A stretch of 64,000 nucleotides of DNA from Rhizobiales bacterium NRL2 (GTDB lineage: Bacteria > Pseudomonadota > Alphaproteobacteria > Minwuiales > Minwuiaceae): positions 1,495,001 to 1,559,000 of the forward strand of contig CP016093.1 in assembly GCA_001664005.1 (NCBI GenBank), given 5' to 3'. Shown in pieces: positions 34,365 through 43,305 of the stretch (positions are counted from its first letter, which is position 1; every line of letters starts with the position of its first letter). Below the pieces are notes generated by a model that saw nothing but the letters and a program-made list of their open reading frames with translations, made no database searches and was not told the DNA's origin. A program made the position numbers and the translations under genes.

Positions 34365-36010
34365 AGTTCCAGGCCCTCCTGCGCGGCTTCTTCCTGTCCC
34401 TCGGGGCCGTCAATCAGCCCGAAAGCCCACTGCACCGCAACCGATTCTTCCGCAAGGCTGCCCGCCAGCACGATCTGGGTGCTGCGGCGCGGCGAACCGT
34501 CGCCGAGATGGATGCTTTCCTCGAGCTGTGGCGCCGCGCCTGCGACACGGAACCGCCAACCGCGGCCCGACTTCAGGCTGAGAATCACCGCCGTGCCGCC
34601 CTGCGAGAGCGAGGCCCGGACCAGGGGGTGCAGGTGGAAGCGGATGGCGAAATCCGTCGGACCGTTCCCCCGGCGCTCCAGCGGTTCCAGCACGTCCTCG
34701 CCGCGGAAGTCGGCGCCTGCCGCATCGAGATAGAGCCGTCGGCGGTGCACCAGTCCGAAGTTGTTGCGATAGCCGTCATGGCTCATCTCCAGCCAGGTGG
34801 CGTCGGCCGATTCCGTGCGCGTCGCCTCGGCGGCCATGCGGCGGCGTCGCTTGCGTCCCGCCTCCGGCACCGCGATCGCGTTGGTGTCGGCGACCGTCAG
34901 GGTGGAATGCGCTGCCGTGGACGCCAAGGCCTTCGACCATTGCGCCGCCGCGGGACGGGCGCTGCCGCTGTTGACGACGATGCGTTCGCGCCGGTGGCTC
35001 AGTTCGAAGCTGAGCAGGCCGGCATGGCCGACGCCGGCCTCCGGGTGCGGTCCTCCGAAGTCGGCGATGACCACCGTGCGTCCGCCCTCCATGCGCTCGA
35101 AGCCGGTGCGGGGCGCCGACAGGTTCGGCCGCCCGCGTACGCCGGAACGCTTGACGGTGACCTCGATCGCGGCCGGATCGCCCTCGGTCGCGCCGTTGAA
35201 CAGCGCCAGACCACCCTCCCCGTGGCGGAACATGCGCAGCGTCGGCGTGATCCGGTCAACGGCGTGGACCAGCGGCTCCGGCGGCGGCTCGCCCACGTCC
35301 ATCATCACCCGCTTCAGCAGGACGAGATCCTGCAATACGGCGTGCAGCAGCTCCGGATCGCGGCTGACATGACCGCCATCGGAATGGATCTGCCGCTGCG
35401 CCTGATCGGTGAGCAGCCGCAGGCCCGTCTCGGCATATGCGCGCGATTCGGGCAGGCAATAGCCCAGCAGCGCCAGCCCTGCGGCCGCCTTGATCGCCGG
35501 CGGGCCAGGCGGCGCCTTGTCGGCGGTGCGGGCCAGATGCCGCGCCTGCCGGCCCAGCGAGCGCAGCAGGTTGGAGCGGTAGGTCAGTTCGGCGTTACGG
35601 ATCAGCAGGTCCGCGTTCAGGCACCAGTTGATCAGCCGGCGCGACAGGATGTCCGGGCGCCAGGCGAAGGCATCGTACTGCCCGCAATGGGTCAGCCAGG
35701 CGCCGGCGAGAGAGCGGGCGGCGCGTTCGGCGGCGTCGCCGCCGGCGGCGCGGAAATCGCGGAGCCAGTCGAAGCCCTGCAGCGCAGCCCGCCAGCTCTC
35801 GGAGCCGCGATGACCCGGCCAGGGCGTGCTGGGCCCGACGTCCACGACCTCCCCGCCGAAACTGTAGATGCCGCGGAACAGCTCGTTGGCGCGGGCGGCA
35901 TCGCCGTCCCACGGATCGGCCGGCTGGAAGGCGAGGCCGTGATGAAACCGGCCCCTCAGGCTCATGCGGTAGAGGGCGCTGCCGTAGATGATGTCCCGGA
36001 CGCCGCGCAA
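34361..36010 (-). CDS. Heparinase II/III family protein
   Basis: About 549 residues. An alpha-helical toroid N-terminal half ([60 protein letters not shown]) is followed by a beta-sandwich C-terminal half ([40 protein letters not shown]). This is the heparinase II/III layout. No signal peptide is evident, so it may act in the cytoplasm. The conserved region reaches upstream of the ATG at 35965; a TTG at 36010 with GGGA nearby is my preferred start. It overlaps purH by ATGA and follows rpe by 20 bases. Substrate is unknown. Confidence 0.85.
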   Translation of the reverse strand: MRGVRDIIYGSALYRMSLRGRFHHGLAFQPADPWDGDAARANELFRGIYSFGGEVVDVGPSTPWPGHRGSESWRAALQGFDWLRDFRAAGGDAAERAARSLAGAWLTHCGQYDAFAWRPDILSRRLINWCLNADLLIRNAELTYRSNLLRSLGRQARHLARTADKAPPGPPAIKAAAGLALLGYCLPESRAYAETGLRLLTDQAQRQIHSDGGHVSRDPELLHAVLQDLVLLKRVMMDVGEPPPEPLVHAVDRITPTLRMFRHGEGGLALFNGATEGDPAAIEVTVKRSGVRGRPNLSAPRTGFERMEGGRTVVIADFGGPHPEAGVGHAGLLSFELSHRRERIVVNSGSARPAAAQWSKALASTAAHSTLTVADTNAIAVPEAGRKRRRRMAAEATRTESADATWLEMSHDGYRNNFGLVHRRRLYLDAAGADFRGEDVLEPLERRGNGPTDFAIRFHLHPLVRASLSQGGTAVILSLKSGRGWRFRVAGAAPQLEESIHLGDGSPRRSTQIVLAGSLAEESVAVQWAFGLIDGPEGQEEAAQEGLEL

Positions 36011-36030
36011 GGTCCCTGGTTCCCGTATTG

Positions 36031-36714
36031 TCAGTCGGCGGCGTCGGCTGCGTTGGCGGCGCCGCGCAGCGCCTCGATATTGCTGGCGTAGCACTCGGGC
36101 CCCCCCTGGAAGACCGCCGTCCCCGCCACCAGCGCGTCGGCGCCGGCGGACAGCACGTCGACCGCGGTCTGGGCGTTGACGCCGCCGTCGACCTCCAGGG
36201 TGACGTCGACCTCGCAGCCGTCGATCAGGCCGCGCAGGGCCGAGATCTTGTCGAGCTGGCTGCGGATGAACTTCTGGCCGCCATAGCCCGGATTCACGCT
36301 CATGACCAGGATCAGGTCGAGATCGTGAATCACCGGTTCCACCGACTGCCACGGCGTCGCGGGGTTGAGCGCGACCCCGGCCTTGATGCCGAAGCTGCGG
36401 ATGAGCTGCAGCGTGCGGTGCAGATGCGGGCCGGCCTCGCCGTGAACGGTCAGGATGTCGGCGCCGGCATCGACGAAGGCTTCGACATAGCTGTCGACCG
36501 GCGAAATCATCAGATGCACGTCGAAGGGCTTCTGCGTATGGGCGCGCAGCGCCTTGATGACGGCGGGGCCGATGGTGAGATTGGGCACGAAATGGCCGTC
36601 CATGACGTCCACGTGAATCCAGTCGGCGCCGGCGGCGTCGATGTCCTGCACTTCCTCTCCCAGATTGGCGAAATCGGCGGAGAGGATCGACGGCGAGATG
36701 ATGGGTGTCTTCAT
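36031..36714 (-). CDS. rpe: Ribulose-phosphate 3-epimerase
   Basis: Interconverts ribulose 5-phosphate and xylulose 5-phosphate, 227 residues. The family landmarks are all present: [14 protein letters not shown] at the start, [19 protein letters not shown] with the metal-binding His and Asp, [12 protein letters not shown], and [15 protein letters not shown] with the second active-site Asp region [11 protein letters not shown]. The ATG at 36714 is the family start; an upstream ATG at 36750 adds nothing conserved. It lies between rsmB and the heparinase gene, 48 and 20 bases away, in the same operon. Confidence 0.96.
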   Translation of the reverse strand: MKTPIISPSILSADFANLGEEVQDIDAAGADWIHVDVMDGHFVPNLTIGPAVIKALRAHTQKPFDVHLMISPVDSYVEAFVDAGADILTVHGEAGPHLHRTLQLIRSFGIKAGVALNPATPWQSVEPVIHDLDLILVMSVNPGYGGQKFIRSQLDKISALRGLIDGCEVDVTLEVDGGVNAQTAVDVLSAGADALVAGTAVFQGGPECYASNIEALRGAANAADAAD

Positions 36715-36762
36715 GGCGCCTTCCCTACCAGTTTCGCGGCTGCCCGACAATGTGGCCGGGTA

Positions 36763-38043
36763 TCAGCCGCGCACAAGCCGGGCCGCAAAGAATCCGTCCA
36801 TTCCGCCGCGTTCGCCGAGATGGCAGGGCAGGGTCCGGAGGTCGCCTTCGGCGGTTGCCGCGTCGGGCGGCAGGCCCAGCTCCGCCGCGTCGACGGGCGC
36901 GCGGCGAAAGCCCTCATGCCGCGCCAGGAAGGCGGCGATGCGCGTCTCGCCCTCCTCGGGCTCCATGGAACAGGTGCAGTAGACCAGCGTTCCCCCGGGC
37001 GCGACGAAACCGGCGGCGCGGTCCAGCAGGTCGTCCTGCGCGCCCGCCAGCGCGGCAACGTCGGCCTCGCCGCGCAGCCAGCCGATGTCGGGATGGCGGC
37101 GGAGCGTACCCGTCGCGGTGCAGGGCGCGTCCAGCAATACCGCGTCGAAGACCTCATCGCGGTCGAAGTCGCGGAAGTCGGCGGCGACAGTCTCGGCCTC
37201 GAGTTTCAGGCGATCCAGATTGGACCGCAGGGTCTGCAGCCGTTTGGGAGAGCGATCGACTGCGGTGACCCGCGCGCCGCCGGCCGCGGCCTGGGCCGTC
37301 TTGCCGCCGGGCGCGGCGCAGGCGTCGAGCAGGGATCTGCCGGCGAGATCGCCGAACAGCCGCACGGGCAGGGTGGCGGCGGCGTCCTGCACCCACCAGC
37401 ACCCCTCGTTGAAGCCTTCCAGGTCCGGCACAGGTCCCCCCGCGGCGATGCGGACGGAGCCTGTGGGCAGGACTTCGCCGCCCAGACGCGCCGCCCAGCC
37501 CTCCGGATCCGATTTCACGGTGATGTCGAGCGGTACGGCGTCCTGCCACAACACGCCGGCGATGGCCGACAGCGTGTCCTCGCCGAAGCGGGCGCGCCAG
37601 CGCCGCGCGAGCCAGTCCGGCAGGTCGTGGCTTCGGGTTTCGGGCTGTCCGATCTCGCGCCGACCGTCGCGGTCGAAGCGGCGGAGCACCGCGTTGACCA
37701 CGCCGCGGAACTTGCTGCGCTGGCCCAGCAGGTTGACCTGTTCGTTGACCACCGCATGCGCGGGACTGCCGAGAAAGAGAAGCTGCGCCGCGCCGGCGAG
37801 CAGCGCCAGATGGGCATCGCGGCCCGATTTCGGCAATGGCCGCGAGAGGTAGCGCGCGATCAGGTGCTCGATGGAGCCCTTGTGGCGCAGGCTCGCCAGC
37901 GCGATGGCGCGCACGAAGCGGCGCTCGCGGTCCTCCAGCCGCCCTGCCGCGGACGTCAGCGCCTCGTCGAGCGGCTGGCCCCGGTCGAGGACACGCCTGA
38001 GGGTGTCGAGCGCAGCCGCCCTTGCGGAGGGAGGGGCGCTCAA
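36763..38043 (-). CDS. rsmB: 16S rRNA (cytosine-967-C5)-methyltransferase RsmB-like
   Basis: RNA m5C methyltransferase of 426 residues. The N-terminal part is a NusB-like RNA-binding domain (about 5-135: [39 protein letters not shown]); the C-terminal part is a class I fold with [32 protein letters not shown] (motif IV cysteine) and [14 protein letters not shown] (motif VI cysteine, the nucleophile). No ATG is available: the likely start is TTG at 38041-38043, which overlaps the htpX stop as TTGA. The frame continues upstream only as htpX shadow. It is translationally coupled to htpX. Confidence 0.9.
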   Translation of the reverse strand: MSAPPSARAAALDTLRRVLDRGQPLDEALTSAAGRLEDRERRFVRAIALASLRHKGSIEHLIARYLSRPLPKSGRDAHLALLAGAAQLLFLGSPAHAVVNEQVNLLGQRSKFRGVVNAVLRRFDRDGRREIGQPETRSHDLPDWLARRWRARFGEDTLSAIAGVLWQDAVPLDITVKSDPEGWAARLGGEVLPTGSVRIAAGGPVPDLEGFNEGCWWVQDAAATLPVRLFGDLAGRSLLDACAAPGGKTAQAAAGGARVTAVDRSPKRLQTLRSNLDRLKLEAETVAADFRDFDRDEVFDAVLLDAPCTATGTLRRHPDIGWLRGEADVAALAGAQDDLLDRAAGFVAPGGTLVYCTCSMEPEEGETRIAAFLARHEGFRRAPVDAAELGLPPDAATAEGDLRTLPCHLGERGGMDGFFAARLVRG

Positions 38044-38966
38044 CCCCAGGGCCCGTTGCGCGTCGGGCCGGGATCGGTGACCGGGACGGAAGTGGCGCGG
38101 GGACCGGCGGCGCGATCCTGCATCTGCCCGGCGAGTTCCCTCAGGCGCGAGACGCGGTTGGCGGTCGCAGGGTGCGTGGAGAACAGGCCGTCGACCGAAT
38201 GGGCATGCAGCGGGTTGATGATGAACATGTGGGCCGTCGCGGGATTGCGCTCGGCGCGGTGGTTGTCGATGCCCTTGGCGTAGGCGTCGAGCTTCTCCAG
38301 CGCCGACGCGAGCCAGAGCGGGTTGCCGCAGATCTCGGCGCCGCCCCGGTCGGCGGAATATTCGCGCGTGCGGCTGATCGCCATCTGCACCAGCATGGCC
38401 GCGACCGGCGCCAGCATGGCGACCAGCAGCGTGCCGACGAAGCCCAGCGGATTGTTGCCGTTGCGCCCGAACATGCCGAAGAACAGCGCGAAGTTGGCCA
38501 GCATGCCGATGGCGCCGGCGATAGTCGCGGTCACCGTCATGGTCAGCGTGTCGCGGTTCTTCACATGGGACAACTCGTGCGCCATGACGCCGGCGATCTC
38601 GTTGCGGTTCAGCCGGCGCAGCAGGCCGGTGGTCGCCGCAACCGCCGCCTTGTCGGGGCTGCGGCCGGTGGCGAAGGCGTTGGGCTGGTCGGACTCGATC
38701 AGATAGACCTTCGGCATCGGCAGGGCAGCGCGGGCGGCGAGTTCCGCCACCAGGCCGTGGAACTCGGGCGCCGAGCGGCTGTCGACCTCTTTCGCGCGGT
38801 ACATGCGCAGGACGATCTTGTCGGCGTTCCAGAACGAGAAGGCGTTCATCGCGAAGGCCACGACCAGCGCGATGATCAGGCCGCCCTGGCCGCCGATCAG
38901 GTAACCGGCGGTCAGCAGGATCGCGGTCATCGCGGCCAGCAGCAGCGCGGTGCGTGCGTAGTTCAT
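38040..38966 (-). CDS. htpX: Zinc metalloprotease HtpX
   Basis: Membrane-bound protease that degrades misfolded membrane proteins, 308 residues. The zinc motif HELSH is at residues 130-134, inside [16 protein letters not shown], and the third ligand glutamate lies in [12 protein letters not shown]. Two N-terminal membrane segments (about 5-22 and 28-48) and two more after the zinc site (about 145-165, 175-195) fit the family. It begins the operon that continues into rsmB by a TTGA overlap, and is divergent from the DUF1674 gene. Its promoter is likely in the 82 bases between. Confidence 0.95.
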   Translation of the reverse strand: MNYARTALLLAAMTAILLTAGYLIGGQGGLIIALVVAFAMNAFSFWNADKIVLRMYRAKEVDSRSAPEFHGLVAELAARAALPMPKVYLIESDQPNAFATGRSPDKAAVAATTGLLRRLNRNEIAGVMAHELSHVKNRDTLTMTVTATIAGAIGMLANFALFFGMFGRNGNNPLGFVGTLLVAMLAPVAAMLVQMAISRTREYSADRGGAEICGNPLWLASALEKLDAYAKGIDNHRAERNPATAHMFIINPLHAHSVDGLFSTHPATANRVSRLRELAGQMQDRAAGPRATSVPVTDPGPTRNGPWG

Positions 38967-39048
38967 GATTTTCCGTGTTGAAGGCGTTGCGTCCGCTAAT
39001 ATCTAAGGCTCCCGGACCGCCGCGCAAGCATTCAACGGAAGGCCGTTC

Positions 39049-39228
39049 ATGACCGATACAGGAAAAGCCGATAACCCGGAGTTCGACGAGACGGAAGACG
39101 GCAAGCTGCGCCGCCGGAAGGCCGCGCACAGGCTGGAGCAGGCGCCGGGCGAGCGGGAAGGCCGCAAGGGCCCGGAGCCGACGCGATACGGCGACTGGGA
39201 AAACAAGGGGATCATCAGTGATTTCTAG
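39049..39228 (+). CDS. DUF1674 family small protein (SDHAF4-like)
   Basis: A 59-residue protein, too short for most open-frame searches. It reads MTDTGKADNPEF at the start and ends GPEPTRYGDWENKGIISDF, the near-invariant C-terminus of DUF1674. The family is homologous to mitochondrial SDHAF4, an assembly factor for the succinate dehydrogenase flavoprotein. No sdh genes are near. The ATG at 39049 follows GGAAGG; the stop at 39226-39228 overlaps the start of the LolA gene. The charged N-terminal half is probably disordered. Function in assembly is inferred from the eukaryotic homologue. Confidence 0.92.
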   Translation: MTDTGKADNPEFDETEDGKLRRRKAAHRLEQAPGEREGRKGPEPTRYGDWENKGIISDF

Positions 39229-39832
39229 GCTGCTGGCCGCCCTCGCGGCGGCGTTTCTGCTGGCGCAGCCCGCGCTGGCGCTGACGGACGAGGAGCGTGC
39301 CACCGTCCGGGCGGCGGAGCATTACCTGCAGGATATCGAGACCCTGCGTGCCGACTTCGTGCAGCAGGCGCCCAATGGCGGCGTCGCCGAGGGCGAACTG
39401 ATGCTGCGCCGGCCGGGGCTGATCCGCTTCGACTATGCGCCGCCTTCCGAGATCCTGCTGGTCTCCGACGGTGCGCTGGTGAGCTTCATCGACTACGAAG
39501 TCGGCCAGCTTTCGCAATGGCCGCTGTCGGACACGCCGCTCAGCTATCTGGTGCGGCGGGATGTCGATCTTTTCCGCGACACGATGGTCGATCAGGTCCG
39601 GGAGGAGGGCAACACCATCCGCTTCCGGGTGCGCGACCGCGACGACCCGGAACAGGGTGCGATCACCTTCCACTTCACCACCGATCCGATGACGCTGCGC
39701 GGCTGGCAACTGGTCGACGCGCAGGAGCAGGAGACGCAGGTCGCGCTGACCGATCTCAGCCTGAACCGCGAACTGCCGCGGGATGCCTTCCGCTTCGACG
39801 AGCCGAAGGCCCCCTGGGCGCCCGAACGGTGA
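39218..39832 (+). CDS. lolA: Outer-membrane lipoprotein carrier protein LolA family
   Basis: Periplasmic lipoprotein chaperone of 204 residues. A signal peptide (ISRLLAALAAAFLLAQPALA) is followed by the family pattern: AEHYLQDIETLRADFVQQAP, a first strand set GELMLRRPGLIRFDYAPPSE, LVSDGALVSFIDYEVGQLSQ, and WQLVDAQEQETQVALTDL. The start is GTG at 39218, inside the end of the DUF1674 gene (eleven-base overlap), so the two are coupled. The stop overlaps the next gene as GTGA (39829-39832). Some members act in lipoprotein transport in general; in alphaproteobacteria more than one copy may exist. Confidence 0.88.
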   Translation: MISRLLAALAAAFLLAQPALALTDEERATVRAAEHYLQDIETLRADFVQQAPNGGVAEGELMLRRPGLIRFDYAPPSEILLVSDGALVSFIDYEVGQLSQWPLSDTPLSYLVRRDVDLFRDTMVDQVREEGNTIRFRVRDRDDPEQGAITFHFTTDPMTLRGWQLVDAQEQETQVALTDLSLNRELPRDAFRFDEPKAPWAPER

Positions 39833-40596
39833 CCGCACCGATCCGGCCCGTCGTGGCCATCGCCACCAACCGGCGCCAGCTCGACGGCCACCGCTTCCAT
39901 GCTTCGGGCGAGAATTACATCCACTCGGCGGCCGACTACGCCGAGGCCACGCCGGTGCTGCTGCCGTCGCTGCTCGACATCTCCGCCATCGGCAGCCTCA
40001 TCGCCGGCATCCACGGCGTGGTGCTGACGGGGGGGGCGTCGAACATTCAGCCCCACCTCTACGGCGAGGACGAGGAGCCCGACAGCGGCGAGCGCGACGC
40101 CGGCCGCGACACCACCGCCTTCGCGCTCACCCACGCCTGCCTGGAGCACGGCGTGCCGCTGCTGGCCATCTGCCGCGGCATCCAGGAGATGAACGTGGCC
40201 CTGGGCGGCTCGCTGCACCAGCATCTGCGCCATGTTCCCGGCAAGTTCGACCACCGCCGCCCGCGCGAGAAGCCGGTCGAGGAACAGCTCGCGCCGCGCC
40301 ACGGCATCGCCATCCGCCATGACGGCCTGCTGGCGCGCATCCTGGAAGGCGCCCGCGAGGTCAAGGTGAACTCGCTGCACGGGCAGGGCGTCAAGCGCGT
40401 CGCCGACCGGCTGGTGGTGGAAGCGACCGCCGCCGACGGCTCGATCGAGGCGGTCAGCGTCCGCGGCGCCAAGGCCTTCGCCCTGGGCGTGCAGTGGCAT
40501 GCCGAGGCCGATCCCGGGAAGTATCCGGTGCACGCGAAGATCTGGCGCGCCTTCGGCGACGCCTGCCGCCAGCGCCTGGAAGCCGTGGCGGGATGA
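39829..40596 (+). CDS. Class I glutamine amidotransferase, PuuD (gamma-glutamyl-GABA hydrolase) type
   Basis: Peptidase C26-type hydrolase of 255 residues. It has GVVLTGGASNIQPHLYGED, the nucleophile elbow LLAICRGIQEMNVALGG (cysteine of the catalytic triad) and GVQWHAEADPGKY (catalytic His and the nearby Glu/Asp). This matches the PuuD group that cleaves gamma-glutamyl-aminobutyrate in putrescine breakdown. The start is GTG at 39829, overlapping the LolA stop by GTGA. The succinate-semialdehyde dehydrogenase at 25365 could act in the same pathway, but no other puu genes are present, so the substrate is not certain. Confidence 0.86.
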   Translation: MTAPIRPVVAIATNRRQLDGHRFHASGENYIHSAADYAEATPVLLPSLLDISAIGSLIAGIHGVVLTGGASNIQPHLYGEDEEPDSGERDAGRDTTAFALTHACLEHGVPLLAICRGIQEMNVALGGSLHQHLRHVPGKFDHRRPREKPVEEQLAPRHGIAIRHDGLLARILEGAREVKVNSLHGQGVKRVADRLVVEATAADGSIEAVSVRGAKAFALGVQWHAEADPGKYPVHAKIWRAFGDACRQRLEAVAG

Positions 40597-40604
40597 TCGC
40601 CATG

Positions 40605-40675
40605 TCCCGGGGCTTGACCCCGGGACCCAGTCTGGCGGCTTTTCCCAACTGGGCACCGGGATCAAGTCCCGGTGC
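40605..40675. repeat. Intergenic hairpin repeat with complementary loops (copy 2)
   Basis: Left hairpin TCCCGGGG-CTTGA-CCCCGGGA (40605-40625) and right hairpin GCACCGGGA-TCAAG-TCCCGGTGC (40653-40675), both perfect, with CCCAGT (40626-40631) and ACTGGG (40648-40653) pairing between them. The two loops CTTGA and TCAAG are exact complements and could kiss. It is the same element as at 32679-32740, and lies between two co-directional genes. Confidence 0.78.
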
Positions 40676-40752
40676 GGTCGGCCTTCAATCACTTGCCCCC
40701 GGCGGATTCCGCGCCACCATGGCGGTATCTGCACGATACGGAGAAGCAGCCC

Positions 40753-41937
40753 ATGGCCGGACCCCTCGACGGCATCCGCATCCTCGACCTCAGCGCGGTG
40801 ATCTCCGGGCCCTTCGGCACCATGATGCTGGCCGACCAGGGCGCCGACGTGATCAAGGTCGAACCGCCCGGGACCGGCGATTTCACCCGCCAGGCCGGCA
40901 ACAGGCAGAACGGCGTGTCGGCCAGTTTCCTCAACAACAACCGCAACAAGCGCTCCATCTCGGTCGACCTGAAGAGTGCGGAAGGCGTCGAGGTGATCAA
41001 GCGGCTCGCACGGACCGCCGATGCCATGGTGCAGAACTTTCGTCCCGGCGTCGTCGACCGCCTGGGCGTCGGCTACGAGGCCATCCGGGCGGTGAAACCG
41101 GATATCGTCTACGTCTCCATTTCCGGTTTCGGCGAGAACGGGCCCTTCGCGCAGAAGCCCGTCTACGACCCGATCGTGCAGGCGCTGTCCGGCCTCGCCT
41201 CGGTCCAGGGCGGCTCGGACCAGCAGCGTCCGCGGCTGATCCGCACCATCGTGCCCGACAAGCTGACGGCGGTGACCGCCAGCCAGGCCATCACGGCGGC
41301 GCTGCTGGCGAAGGAGCGGACGGGCCAGGGCCAGCACGTGAAGCTCTCCATGCTGGATTCGGTGCTGGCCTTCCTCTGGGCCTCCGACATGGGCGCGCAG
41401 ACCTATGTGGGAAAAGAGGTCAGCCAGCAGCGCGCTGCGAGCTTCATCGACCTGATCTACGAGACGAAGGACGGCCACATGTCGGTCGCGGTCATGACCG
41501 ACCGTCAGTGGCGCGCCTTCTGCGAGACCATGGGCAAGCCCGAATGGCTGGAGGACGAACGGTTCGCCACGACCGAGTTGCGCGACCTCAACATCGATGC
41601 GCGCCTGGAGCTGATCCAGTCGGTGCTGCGCGAGCGCAGCACCGACGAACTGATGGGGCTGCTGGAACCCGCCGGCGTGCCCTGTGCGCCGGTGCTGCAT
41701 CGCAAGGACGTCATCGAACATCCCCAGATCCTGGCCTCCGACATCCTGCGCGAGCACGACCACCCGGTCGCCGGCCGGCTGCGCCAGACGCGTACGGCAG
41801 CACGATTCGAGGGCACGACGCCGGAATACCGCCGCGGCGCCCCGGCTCTGGGCGAACACACCGACGAGATCCTGGCCGAGGCGGGCTTCGGCGCGGAGGA
41901 GATCGAACGTCTGCGCGGGGCGAAGGCCGTCGGCTGA
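40753..41937 (+). CDS. CaiB/BaiF family CoA transferase
   Basis: Family III CoA transferase of 394 residues: GIRILDLSAVISGPFGTMML and ADQGADVIKVEPPGTGDF at the start, DLKSAEGVEVIKRL, and the catalytic-aspartate region GQHVKLSMLDSVLAFLW, where DS takes the usual place of the catalytic Asp. It is followed after 87 bases by a cytochrome P450 gene and then an LLM gene, all on the same strand, so together they may activate and hydroxylate one substrate. The ATG at 40753 begins the family's N-terminus; the frame upstream to 40672 runs through the repeat and is not coding. Confidence 0.9.
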   Translation: MAGPLDGIRILDLSAVISGPFGTMMLADQGADVIKVEPPGTGDFTRQAGNRQNGVSASFLNNNRNKRSISVDLKSAEGVEVIKRLARTADAMVQNFRPGVVDRLGVGYEAIRAVKPDIVYVSISGFGENGPFAQKPVYDPIVQALSGLASVQGGSDQQRPRLIRTIVPDKLTAVTASQAITAALLAKERTGQGQHVKLSMLDSVLAFLWASDMGAQTYVGKEVSQQRAASFIDLIYETKDGHMSVAVMTDRQWRAFCETMGKPEWLEDERFATTELRDLNIDARLELIQSVLRERSTDELMGLLEPAGVPCAPVLHRKDVIEHPQILASDILREHDHPVAGRLRQTRTAARFEGTTPEYRRGAPALGEHTDEILAEAGFGAEEIERLRGAKAVG

Positions 41938-42024
41938 CACTTGGCCTCGCGCTCGATGCGCACCGGGTCTAGGATCGGCGTTGCCCGCCTGGGGAGGATG
42001 GGCCGCATGACGGGGGAGGCTTCG

Positions 42025-43275
42025 ATGAGCGCAGTCGCGGAATTCGATCCACAGGCGGACGCGGAATCGCTGCCGCTGGACGCGATCGACATCAGCCTGG
42101 CGGAGCGTTTCAGGGACGACACGATCTGGCCCTATCTGGCGCGGCTGCGCCGGGAGGCGCCGGTCCACTACTGCCCCCAGAGCCGCTATGGTCCCTACTG
42201 GTCGGTCACGAAGTACAAGGACATCGTCGAAGTCGAACTGGATACGGAGACCTTCTCGTCGGACTCCAGCCATGGCGGCGTCACGATGGCGGACATTTCG
42301 CCCGAGTTCACGTCGCCGGCGTTCATAACCATGGACCCGCCGAAGCATACGGGTCAGCGCAGGGCGGTCAGCCCCATGGTGTCGCCGACCAGCCTGAAGA
42401 CGCTGGAGGACACGATCCGGGAGCGGACCGGGCGGGTGCTGGACAGCCTGCCGCTGGGCAAGACCTTCGACTGGGTCGAGACGGTCTCCGTCGAACTGAC
42501 CACGCAGATGCTGGCGACGATGTTCGATTTCCCCTGGGAGGACCGGCATCTGCTGACCTGGTGGTCGGACGTGGTCACCGCCGACAGCCGCGCCGGCGGG
42601 CCGATCGATTCGCCGGTGAAGCGGCGTCAGGAGCTGCAGAAGTGCTATGACTACTTCAAGCGCCTCTGGGACGAACGCGTCGACGCGGAGCCGCGCTTCG
42701 ACCTGATTTCCATGCTGGCCCATTCGCCCGACACCCGCGACATGGACGCCGAGGAGTTCCTGGGCAACCTGCAGCTCCTCATCGTTGGCGGCAACGACAC
42801 GACGCGGAACTCCATGTCCGGCGGCGTCTGGTTCCTGCACAACAACCCCGCCGAATTGGCGAAGGTGCGCGCCAACCCGAAGCTGATCCCCGGCATGGTC
42901 TCCGAGATCGTGCGCATGCAGACGCCGATCGTGCATTTCCGCCGCACGGCGACGCGCGACGTCGAATTCCGCGGACAGTCGATCCGCAAGGGCGACAAGG
43001 TCGTGCTCTGGTACATTTCCGGCAACCGCGACGAGGAGGTGATCGACGAGCCCGACCGGTTCATCGTCGACCGCCGCCGCCCGCGCCAGCATCTCTCCTA
43101 CGGCTTCGGCGTCCATCATTGCGTCGGGCGCCGGCTGGCCGACCTGCAGCTCCGCATCCTGTGGGAGGAAGCGCTGCCGCGGTTCAGCGCCATCGAGGCA
43201 ATGGGCGGGCCGGAGCGCGTCTATTCCAATCTCATTCACGGCATCAGCCGGCTGCCGGTGCGCGTCTCGCGCTGA
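42025..43275 (+). CDS. Cytochrome P450
   Basis: Heme monooxygenase of about 416 residues. The oxygen-activating helix has LLIVGGNDTTRNSMSGG, the ExxR motif is in SEIVRM, and the heme loop FGFGVHHCVGRRLADLQ places the axial cysteine at about residue 366. It resembles bacterial CYPs acting on terpenoid or steroid-like molecules, though the closest family cannot be told. Ferredoxin and reductase partners are not nearby. Starts at 42007 or 42025 are possible; the latter has a GGGGAGG site five bases upstream. It lies between a CoA transferase and an LLM oxidoreductase gene. Confidence 0.92.
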   Translation: MSAVAEFDPQADAESLPLDAIDISLAERFRDDTIWPYLARLRREAPVHYCPQSRYGPYWSVTKYKDIVEVELDTETFSSDSSHGGVTMADISPEFTSPAFITMDPPKHTGQRRAVSPMVSPTSLKTLEDTIRERTGRVLDSLPLGKTFDWVETVSVELTTQMLATMFDFPWEDRHLLTWWSDVVTADSRAGGPIDSPVKRRQELQKCYDYFKRLWDERVDAEPRFDLISMLAHSPDTRDMDAEEFLGNLQLLIVGGNDTTRNSMSGGVWFLHNNPAELAKVRANPKLIPGMVSEIVRMQTPIVHFRRTATRDVEFRGQSIRKGDKVVLWYISGNRDEEVIDEPDRFIVDRRRPRQHLSYGFGVHHCVGRRLADLQLRILWEEALPRFSAIEAMGGPERVYSNLIHGISRLPVRVSR

Positions 43276-43305
43276 GCCGGCTTTCCGACGCAACGGGGGG
43301 AATCC

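Noticed and set aside
39592-43293. A 1233-codon open frame on the minus strand
   Set aside because: It is antisense to LolA, the amidotransferase, the CoA transferase and P450 genes, all with clear family motifs; the frame is open because of G+C-rich codon bias, and its translation is Arg/His/Ala-rich with no domain.
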